In this document: positions 1 to 5,057 of the stretch, piece by piece
How the letters are laid out: the number at the start of each line of letters is the position of its first letter
Numbering within the stretch: position 1 is the first letter of the stretch
Source: Verrucomicrobiia bacterium
GTDB lineage: Bacteria; Verrucomicrobiota; Verrucomicrobiia; CAIQCK01
Assembly: GCA_026417675.1 (NCBI GenBank)
Contig: JAOACV010000189.1
Location: forward strand, 1 to 5,939
Reading direction: 5' to 3'
Length of the DNA: 5,939 nt
Notes under the pieces: model-generated
The model's database searches: none
What the model was told of the DNA's origin: nothing
The model's input: the letters and a program-made list of their open reading frames with translations, nothing else
Program-made: the position numbers and the translations under genes

Positions 1-627
1 CCGTTCGGCGTGAAGGGCGTGGCGCGGCAGGAGCAGTTGCGCCAACAGCGCAGGCGTGTTGCCGGTCTTGATGAACTGCAAGTAGAGACGCTCGTCGCTG
101 CCGTAAATCTTGTCGCCGACAATTGGGTGGCCGATGTGCGCGAGATGGACGCGAATCTGATGTGCGCGGCCCGTGTGGAGGCGCACGCGCAGCAACGTGA
201 ACCTCGGCGCACGATCTTCAACCCACCATGTGGTGCGCGCGGGCTGGCCGTCCGGGACAACGGCGCGGCGGATGGCGACCTCGCGACGGGGCGCGAGCGC
301 GATGGGCGCGTTTATTTCGCCATGCGCCCCACACACGCGACCATGGACGATGGCGAGGTATTCTTTGAGAACCTCCTTGCGCCAGAACGCCCGGTGCAAT
401 TGGGCCGCCACGCGCCGCTCCTTGGCCACCAGCACCAGTCCGCTGGTCTCCCGGTCCAGCCGGTTGATCATGAACGCCGCCGCGCCGCCTAGATGCAACC
501 GCACGCGGCCGATGAGGCTGGAGAGCGGCCCGTCTTTGGTCGGATGGCAGACAAGGTCCGCCGGCTTGTCCAGCACCAGCAGCGTGCCATCCTCAAAAAT
601 AATGTTGAGCAGCGCCGCGTTGCTCAC
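1..627 (-). CDS. RluA-family RNA pseudouridine synthase (3' end outside window)
   Basis: It isomerises specific uridines in structured RNA (23S rRNA and/or tRNA) to pseudouridine, acting in the cytoplasm. The reading frame gives 209 residues and runs off the left edge, so the C-terminus is missing. It opens with the family's typical first strand (LLNIIFEDGTLLVLDKP, residues 6-22). The catalytic motif follows as INRLDRETSGLVLVAK (54-69), with Asp58 as the expected catalytic aspartate. The late conserved block RLHTGRAHQIRVHLAHIGHP lies at 149-168, followed by IVGDKIYG. There is no S4 RNA-binding domain in front, so it resembles the short RluA/TruC-like forms rather than RluC or RluD. The usual His before RLDR is Asn55 here. 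I chose the GTG at 627-625 because it places the domain at the N-terminus; an in-frame stop lies about 57 bases upstream, and no strong ribosome binding site is visible. The target uridine cannot be told from sequence. It is divergent from hpt. Confidence 0.93.
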   Translation of the reverse strand, partial: MSNAALLNIIFEDGTLLVLDKPADLVCHPTKDGPLSSLIGRVRLHLGGAAAFMINRLDRETSGLVLVAKERRVAAQLHRAFWRKEVLKEYLAIVHGRVCGAHGEINAPIALAPRREVAIRRAVVPDGQPARTTWWVEDRAPRFTLLRVRLHTGRAHQIRVHLAHIGHPIVGDKIYGSDERLYLQFIKTGNTPALLAQLLLPRHALHAER

Positions 628-672
628 GCTCGCACGGTAGCAGAGTGCCAAGTGAAGGGCAAAGGCTGGGGT

Positions 673-700
673 GGTCAGCTTTCAGTATCCAGTCATCAGC
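673..700. repeat. Degenerate 7-base tandem repeat, four units
   Basis: Four successive heptamers read GGTCAGC, TTTCAGT, ATCCAGT and CATCAGC. Each has (T/C)CAG in its positions 3-6, so the core recurs exactly every 7 bases (675, 682, 689, 696). The array lies in the non-coding gap between the divergent pseudouridine synthase and hpt genes. It is short and imperfect, so chance is not excluded. A second, more degraded array in the same phase and strand orientation occurs near 4305-4346, which supports a real repeat family. Its function is unknown. Confidence 0.5.
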
Positions 701-769
701 GATCTCCGGACGGAGAAGCAAGAAAAGCTTTGTGCTCCCGGCACTTGATGTGGCTAATAATCTGGCATC

Positions 770-1315
770 ATGGCACGAACGAGTTTGCACCCGGATGTGG
801 CCGAGGTGCTGATTTCGCAAGCGCGGATTCGCCGGCGGATTGCGGCGCTGGCCCGCGAAATCGCCCGCTGCTATGGCCACGCCGAGGTTTCCATCATTGG
901 CGTGCTCAACGGCAGCATGGTGTTCCTGGGCGAATTGCTCCGCCAACTGCCGATGCAGACGCGCTTGGACAGCGTTGTGGCGCGCAGCTACGGTGCGCGA
1001 ACTACTTCCAACGGGCGTGTGAGCATCCGCCGGCCGTGGCATCTATCGTTGCGCCGCAAACACGTGCTGCTGGTGGATGACATCCTCGACACGGGCCGCA
1101 CGCTGCGGCGCATCTGCGAGCGCATCCGGCGCGAAAACCCCGCCAGCTTGCGCACGTGTGTGCTGCTGGACAAGCCCTCGCGCCGCGTCGTGCCCTTCAC
1201 CGCGGACTTCGTCGGGTTCACCATCCCGGACAAGTTCGTGGTGGGCTACGGACTGGATTTCGCGGAGCGTTACCGCAACCTGCCCTACATAGCCGTGCTG
1301 CGGCGGGGGATTTAG
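770..1315 (+). CDS. hpt: Hypoxanthine phosphoribosyltransferase
   Basis: It is a cytoplasmic purine-salvage enzyme that transfers the ribose-phosphate of PRPP to hypoxanthine (and often guanine), giving IMP or GMP. The protein is 181 residues, normal for bacterial Hpt. Visible motifs are VLNGSMVFLGEL (45-56, PPi-binding region), the flexible-loop SYG (73-75), and the PRPP loop VLLVDDILDTGRTL (99-112) with acidic pair Asp103-Asp104. Lys135 follows a Leu-Asp in the purine-binding strand, and DKFVVGYGLDFAERYRNLPYI (from 154) is close to the canonical C-terminal signature. The ATG at 770 is the first start after an in-frame TAA at 758-760. No convincing Shine-Dalgarno sequence precedes it. The next gene starts 54 bases downstream on the same strand with no evident terminator between, so co-transcription is possible, but the functions are unrelated. 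Confidence 0.96.
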   Translation: MARTSLHPDVAEVLISQARIRRRIAALAREIARCYGHAEVSIIGVLNGSMVFLGELLRQLPMQTRLDSVVARSYGARTTSNGRVSIRRPWHLSLRRKHVLLVDDILDTGRTLRRICERIRRENPASLRTCVLLDKPSRRVVPFTADFVGFTIPDKFVVGYGLDFAERYRNLPYIAVLRRGI

Positions 1316-1356
1316 CGGCAGCAATAAGGAATGGTAGGAACCAAGGATTCCAACAC

Positions 1357-1363
1357 AGGAGAA
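1357..1363 (+). promoter_or_regulatory. Ribosome binding site fixing the oxidoreductase start
   Basis: AGGAGAA ends 6 bases before the ATG at 1370. An in-frame ATG at 1331 would add 13 residues (MVGTKDSNTGEST) ahead of the twin-arginine motif, but its only purine run abuts the codon directly. The downstream ATG is therefore the better start, and it also puts the Tat signal at the N-terminus. Confidence 0.8.
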
Positions 1364-1369
1364 TCAACC

Positions 1370-2638
1370 ATGAACCGACGCCAATTTCTCGGAACCACGA
1401 TCACAGGTCTCGCCGCCGCGCGCCTTGCGCGGCCCGCCGACGCCAAGAAACTCAAACTCGGCCTGATCGGCTGCGGCTGGTATGGGCTGGTGAATGTCAA
1501 CGCCGCGTTCAAGGTCGGCGGCGTGGAGGTCCTTGCCATCTGCGACGTGGACAGCCAGCATTTGAAGGACGCTGCGGACAAGATCGCGAAACTCCAGGGG
1601 GCGCGGCCGAAGACGTTCAAACTCTACGAGGAGATGCTCGCCGTGCCGGGCCTGGATGCGGTCATCATTGCCACGCCGCCCCAGTGGCACGCGCTGCCAT
1701 TCATCGCCGCGCTGGCGCGCAACCTTGACATTTACTGCGAGAAGCCGCTGGCCTACGACATTCGCGAGGGCCGCGCGATGGTGGATGCCGCGAAACGCAA
1801 GCCGGGCTGCATTGTGCAGATCGGTTTCCAGCGCCGGCAGAGTCGGGCCATCCAGCAAGCGCGCGATTACATCCAGGCGGGCAACGCAGGCCGCATCGTC
1901 CACGTGGACGCGCAGATTCATTACACCGCCGGCATCAAGGATACGACGCCGCAAGACCCGCCCGCGTCGCTCGACTGGGACCTGTGGTGCGGTCCTGCGC
2001 CGAAGCTGCCGTATTGTCCGCAGATCGGACACTTCGCTTGGCGTTTGGAGAAGGAATACGGCAACGGCCATCTGGTGGACTGGGGCATCCACTTGATTGA
2101 CGCCACGCGCGTCATCCTCGGCGAGACCATGCCGCGCACCGTGCAGGCCGCCGGCGGCATCTATCAACTCAAGGGCAAGATCACCACGCCGGATATCCTG
2201 ACCGCGCATTGGGAGTTCGCCCAATGCCCCGTCACCTGGCGGCATCGCATCTGGGGCGCAGCCGAATACGCGCCGGAGGTGGACAACGGCATTTTCTTCT
2301 ACGGCGAGAAAGAGACCCTGTTCGTCACCGACAACAAATGGATCGTCATCCCCAAGGACAAGAAAGCCGAACGCAAGGTGAACGAGGTCAAGAGCGATGC
2401 CGGCGTCCAGCACATGGCCGACTTCCTCGAAGCTGTCCGCACCCGCCGCGCGCCGGCGTGCCAGCCCGAAGACGCCTTTCATTCCGCCGCAACCGTGCAA
2501 CTTGCCATGATCGCCTACCAAGCGGGCGCGAAGCTCGTTTGGGACGCGCAAGCGGAGCAAATCGTCGGTCATGACGCCGCCGCGAAGTTGTTGAAGCGCG
2601 ACTATCGCGCGCCGTGGAACCATCCGTGGAAAGGATGA
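1370..2638 (+). CDS. Tat-exported Gfo/Idh/MocA-family oxidoreductase
   Basis: It is an NAD(P)-dependent sugar or cyclitol oxidoreductase, probably acting outside the cytoplasmic membrane. The protein is 422 residues. It starts MNRRQFLG, a twin-arginine signal, followed by a short Ala/Leu-rich stretch to about residue 25 that would direct folded export with bound cofactor. The Rossmann fold follows: LKLGLIGCGWYG (28-39, nucleotide-binding GxGxxG), then AICDVD (56-61). ATPPQWH lies at 101-107 and the family's EKP motif is C-EKP-LAYD with Lys125. The C-terminal half has WDLWCGPAPKLPY (203-215) and GHLVDWGIHLID (233-244), supplying Asp237 and His241 as probable active-site partners of Lys125. The substrate is not deducible. 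Such Tat-tagged members are abundant in polysaccharide-degrading Verrucomicrobiota and Planctomycetota (family knowledge). It converges on the kinase gene downstream, and an inverted repeat lies 40 bases past its stop. Confidence 0.93.
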   Translation: MNRRQFLGTTITGLAAARLARPADAKKLKLGLIGCGWYGLVNVNAAFKVGGVEVLAICDVDSQHLKDAADKIAKLQGARPKTFKLYEEMLAVPGLDAVIIATPPQWHALPFIAALARNLDIYCEKPLAYDIREGRAMVDAAKRKPGCIVQIGFQRRQSRAIQQARDYIQAGNAGRIVHVDAQIHYTAGIKDTTPQDPPASLDWDLWCGPAPKLPYCPQIGHFAWRLEKEYGNGHLVDWGIHLIDATRVILGETMPRTVQAAGGIYQLKGKITTPDILTAHWEFAQCPVTWRHRIWGAAEYAPEVDNGIFFYGEKETLFVTDNKWIVIPKDKKAERKVNEVKSDAGVQHMADFLEAVRTRRAPACQPEDAFHSAATVQLAMIAYQAGAKLVWDAQAEQIVGHDAAAKLLKRDYRAPWNHPWKG

Positions 2639-2678
2639 AGAGAAAGTCCCAACCCCAAGCGCGACAGGGTTTGGAGAA

Positions 2679-2750
2679 GGTGGATCGCGTTCTCCGAACG
2701 CGATGGCGCGCCGAGCGCGGGAGAGTCGCGTTCGGAAAACGCGATCCATC
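2679..2750. repeat. Large inverted repeat in convergent intergenic gap
   Basis: Two 25-base arms (2679-2703 and 2726-2750) are reverse complements at 23 of 25 positions and are separated by 22 bases containing GGCGCGCC. Each arm is itself a small palindrome: TCGCGTTC/GAACGCGA (2685-2692 and 2696-2703) around a 3-base loop, and TCGCGTT/AACGCGA (2726-2732 and 2738-2744) around 5 bases. The element can therefore form either one long hairpin or two short ones. It lies about midway between two converging genes, 40 and 42 bases from their stops. It could act as a bidirectional terminator or mRNA-stabilising hairpin, or be a copy of a dispersed REP-like repeat. No T-run follows either side, which argues against a classical intrinsic terminator. 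Confidence 0.85.
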
Positions 2751-2792
2751 GGAGAGACGATTAGCGAAGCGGGGCGGTGTTTCCCAACATCT

Positions 2793-4295
2793 TCACATCC
2801 GATGCAAGAATTCCTTCAAGCGGGGATATAGTTCGCGATAGATCGCGTATCGCTCGCTGTAGCGGGCGTGCTCCCTCATGTCCGGCTCGTAGGCGCCGGT
2901 GACGCGGACGGTGCGCTCGACCGCTTCGCGGAGGTCTTTGAACTTGCCGATGGCAACGCCGCCGAGCATCGCGCAAGCGAGCGCGCCGCCTTCAGTGACG
3001 TTGAGCGTGCAAAGACGCTTGCCCCACAGATTGGCCTTGAGTTGCATCCAGCCCCGCGACTTGGCGCCGCCGCCGGTGCAACGCAGCTCGTCGAGCGGGA
3101 CCCCGGCTTTCGCCAGGATCTCCAAGTTCACCCGCATCTCGAATGCGACGCCCTCCAGGATGCCTCGCACAATGTCCTCGCGCTTCGTGCCGAGCGTCAG
3201 GCCGACGATGATGCCCTTGGAATGCGAATCCAGATACGGCGTGCCCGTGCCGAAGAAGTGTGGCACGATGAACGGCGGATGTTGCGCCGTCATCGCGCGA
3301 TCCACCAGCACGTCATACACGTCGCGGCCCGCGCGCTCCGCCTCCGCCCTCTCCGTGTCGGCGAAGTTGTCGCGGAACCAGCGCAGCAGACTGCCGCCGA
3401 CAAAGCTGAACGCCAGCGAGGCATACATCCCGTCCACCGTGTGCGGCATGCAACAAAGGTTGCCGCCGAGCATGTTCTCGTCGGTTACAGGATGGTCGTA
3501 GGCGACGGTAATGCACTCGACCGTGCCCATCCCGTCCACGGCCAGACCGGGGCGCACGACGCCCGCGCCCAGCGCCGCGCACGGCTGGTCGTGACCGCCG
3601 GCAACGAAAACGCAACCCTTGGCGAGACCGAGCCGCTGGCAAACACTCGCGGGGATCTCGCCGACGACCGCGCCCGATGGCACGGCCTCCGGCAACTGCT
3701 TCAAGTCCACGCCCGCCAGCGCGAGGAGCGGTTCGGACCATTGCTTCTTGCGGATGTCAAAGAGGCCCAGCCGCGAGGCGAGCGAGTAGTCCACCTTCGC
3801 GGGCACGCCCAAGCGCATTGCTGGAATCTCCTGCCAGCCGAGGAATCGCGCTGCGTGTCGGAACACGTCAGGCTTGTTCTCGCGCCACCAAATCAGCTTG
3901 CTGATGGTGTGCATCGGATGCAGCGGATGGCCTGTGGTCTCGAAGAACCGTTTGGCGCCGAACTGCTCGTGCAGCATCTTCGTCTGTGCCGTGGCCCGCG
4001 AATCCATCGAAAGCACGGTGTTGTCGAGCGGCTTGCCATTGGCGTCCAGCGGCGTGATGGCCTCGCCGAGAGCGGAAAGGGCGATGGACTGGACCGGCTG
4101 CGGCGATTTCTTTGCCGCCTCACCGAGGACAGCTTCGACGGAGTCGCCGACTTCCTGCGGGTCGAGTTCCGCCCAGCCGCGCTGGGGCGTCAACAGACGG
4201 TATTCTCGGTAAGCGGACGACAGGATGTTGCCGTTCTCGTCGAACACAACAGCCTTCGTCCCCGTGGTTCCAACGTCGCAGCCTAGGAGTGACAT
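2793..4295 (-). CDS. FGGY-family carbohydrate kinase, xylulokinase-like
   Basis: It phosphorylates a sugar or sugar derivative with ATP in the cytoplasm, feeding it into central metabolism. The 500 residues match the full FGGY two-domain length. The N-terminal phosphate-binding loop is GCDVGTTGTK (5-14) with Asp7. Further motifs are SMDSRA (96-101), the catalytic-base segment GGHDQPCAALGAG (233-245) with Asp236, and the C-terminal ATP-domain signature TGGGAKSRGWMQLKANLWG (407-425). The overall pattern is closest to the xylulokinase/gluconate-kinase branch (COG1070), but the usual Trp of the ILWxDxR motif is replaced by Ser96 in VLSMDSR, so xylulose is only one candidate substrate. No good Shine-Dalgarno sequence precedes the ATG at 4295, which starts 32 bases after the HEPN gene. 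It is probably the last gene of a minus-strand transcript with the upstream dehydratase. Confidence 0.93.
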   Translation of the reverse strand: MSLLGCDVGTTGTKAVVFDENGNILSSAYREYRLLTPQRGWAELDPQEVGDSVEAVLGEAAKKSPQPVQSIALSALGEAITPLDANGKPLDNTVLSMDSRATAQTKMLHEQFGAKRFFETTGHPLHPMHTISKLIWWRENKPDVFRHAARFLGWQEIPAMRLGVPAKVDYSLASRLGLFDIRKKQWSEPLLALAGVDLKQLPEAVPSGAVVGEIPASVCQRLGLAKGCVFVAGGHDQPCAALGAGVVRPGLAVDGMGTVECITVAYDHPVTDENMLGGNLCCMPHTVDGMYASLAFSFVGGSLLRWFRDNFADTERAEAERAGRDVYDVLVDRAMTAQHPPFIVPHFFGTGTPYLDSHSKGIIVGLTLGTKREDIVRGILEGVAFEMRVNLEILAKAGVPLDELRCTGGGAKSRGWMQLKANLWGKRLCTLNVTEGGALACAMLGGVAIGKFKDLREAVERTVRVTGAYEPDMREHARYSERYAIYRELYPRLKEFLHRM

Positions 4296-4304
4296 GGGAG
4301 TAGT

Positions 4305-4346
4305 TTTCAGTAACTAAGGTTGAGGGATCAGTGGCCGGCAGTCAGC
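4305..4346. repeat. Degraded 7-base repeat array at the HEPN 3' end
   Basis: On the plus strand, TTTCAGT (4305-4311), GATCAGT (4326-4332) and AGTCAGC (4340-4346) carry TCAG at 4307, 4328 and 4342. The spacings are 21 and 14 bases, exact multiples of 7, so they keep one heptad phase. The intervening units are degenerate. The first unit is identical to the second unit of the array at 673-700. The array overlaps the stop codon and last residues (TAGH) of the HEPN gene and fills the short gap before the kinase gene. This is suggestive rather than proven. Confidence 0.4.
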
Positions 4347-4720
4347 AGTTTGATGAGTTGTTCAGCTTCGGCGAAATCTTTTTCGAGTTGATTACGTTCG
4401 GGAAAGGTGAGGCCGACATGGGGATAGCGTTCTTCTATGAAATAGCCGTTGACTCGCGCGCACAGCTCAGCGAACGATCCCAAGCTGGAGTCGTGTGACT
4501 CGGCCTCCTCTATCAGCTCCATCAAGTCGTGGGTCTTCCTGAGTTTCCAACCACGGCAGATCAGAAACCACTTCAGATAGCGCTCCAGCGCTTGGTGCCG
4601 GTTCTCCCCGGCGATCTCCTCCGGCACGGTTGATGTGACCAGCATCTGCCGAGCGGCCGCCCAGCGCCGGTCAGCTTGCCATCGCCATTGTGCCAATTCG
4701 TCGGTCGGTGGTTGTGTCAT
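4328..4720 (-). CDS. HEPN-domain protein, partner of the adjacent nucleotidyltransferase
   Basis: It is a small all-helical HEPN-domain protein of 130 residues. The core is visible as ENRHQALERYLKWFLICRG (39-57), then KLRKTHDLMELIEEAE (59-74), and VNGYFIEERYP (90-100). This order (Q-A-E-x-x-LK, hydrophobic helix, T-H-D-L, R-Y-P) is typical of the PF05168-type HEPN proteins encoded next to minimal nucleotidyltransferases, for example the HI0073/HI0074-like pairs. The ATG at 4720 is preferred over an upstream in-frame GTG at 4750 because AAGGAG sits 9 bases in front of it. It overlaps the nucleotidyltransferase gene by 50 bases, which implies coupled translation. No RX4-6H ribonuclease motif is present: each His (42, 64, 76, 101, 130) lacks an Arg at the right distance. 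A toxin-RNase role is therefore doubtful, and it may instead be the substrate-binding or regulatory partner of the enzyme. Confidence 0.87.
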   Translation of the reverse strand: MTQPPTDELAQWRWQADRRWAAARQMLVTSTVPEEIAGENRHQALERYLKWFLICRGWKLRKTHDLMELIEEAESHDSSLGSFAELCARVNGYFIEERYPHVGLTFPERNQLEKDFAEAEQLIKLLTAGH

Positions 4721-5048
4721 AGAGCACCACTCCTTGTTCTGTGATTTCACGATAGAAGGGGTTGATTAGTCGCAATCCTTCGCTCAACTCCTGCGGTGTG
4801 ACCACATGGGCTTCAATCGAAAGTCCGCGCCTCAAACCACGGATGCAGCGGCACACTTCGACATACCTTTGCCATCGAGCCGGTGGCACATCTTCTTTAA
4901 TGACCAGCAGGTCCACGTCGCTGCCTTCATGGGGCTGGCCGTGGGCGTAGGAGCCGAACAGGATGATCTTCAGCGGGCGATACTCCTGCACGATCCGCTC
5001 GATGATCCGATCCAGTTGCGGCTTGATGGCTTCCAGTGACCGCGTCAT
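4671..5048 (-). CDS. Minimal nucleotidyltransferase (MNT), Pol-beta superfamily
   Basis: It is a small nucleotidyltransferase of 125 residues that would transfer a nucleotide (AMP in studied MNT antitoxins) to a protein or small-molecule target in the cytoplasm. Strand-loop IILFGSYAHGQ (28-38) starts the hallmark GS-x10-DxD motif: Gly32-Ser33, then Asp44-Val-Asp46 in GSDVDLLVI. The third carboxylate, usually Asp on the next strand, appears to be Glu79 in SIEAHVVTPQE. The C-terminal NPFYREITEQGVVLYD (96-111) is characteristic of the HEPN-associated family. About 20 C-terminal residues overlap the start of the HEPN gene. The ATG at 5048 lies 9 bases after the dehydratase stop, with no strong ribosome binding site, so translation may be coupled. 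In some MNT/HEPN pairs the enzyme is an antitoxin that adenylylates its HEPN partner; whether that holds here is inference. Confidence 0.9.
   Translation of the reverse strand: MTRSLEAIKPQLDRIIERIVQEYRPLKIILFGSYAHGQPHEGSDVDLLVIKEDVPPARWQRYVEVCRCIRGLRRGLSIEAHVVTPQELSEGLRLINPFYREITEQGVVLYDTTTDRRIGTMAMAS
4730..4735 (-). promoter_or_regulatory. Ribosome binding site for the HEPN gene
   Basis: Read on the minus strand, AAGGAG lies 9 bases before the ATG at 4720-4718, inside the 3' part of the nucleotidyltransferase gene. It decides the start at MTQPPT over the in-frame GTG at 4750, and allows translation independent of, or coupled to, the upstream gene. Confidence 0.65.
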
Positions 5049-5057
5049 GGCTTCGGA

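Noticed and set aside
10..492. Plus-strand open frame of 160 codons over the pseudouridine synthase.
   Set aside because: The minus strand encodes the full RluA catalytic pattern; the plus frame has no family features.
649..651. Upstream TTG start for the pseudouridine synthase.
   Set aside because: It would add eight residues unlike the family, and no ribosome binding site supports it; the GTG at 627 fits the domain start.
703..716. Small hairpin TCTCC-GGAC-GGAGA upstream of hpt.
   Set aside because: A five-base stem without a T-run or known regulatory context; expected by chance in GC-rich sequence.
729..761. Possible promoter for hpt: TAATAAT at 755-761 with TTGTGC at 730-735.
   Set aside because: The spacing is about 20 bases and the -35 box is poor. 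The -10-like box overlaps the in-frame stop close to the ATG, so it would give a nearly leaderless message. Too weak to call.
1364..2749. Long open frame (461 codons) on the minus strand across the oxidoreductase gene.
   Set aside because: It is antisense to a gene with clear family motifs. Its translation is Arg/Ala/Val-rich with no recognisable domain, as expected from GC-rich third positions.
2836..2850. Palindrome CGCGATAGATCGCG near the 3' end of the kinase gene.
   Set aside because: It lies inside the coding sequence for the conserved-looking C-terminus, and no matching copy was noticed elsewhere in the window.
2868..4286. Long open frame (472 codons) on the plus strand opposite the FGGY kinase.
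   Set aside because: It mirrors the kinase frame, has no recognisable motif, and the kinase motifs are complete on the other strand.
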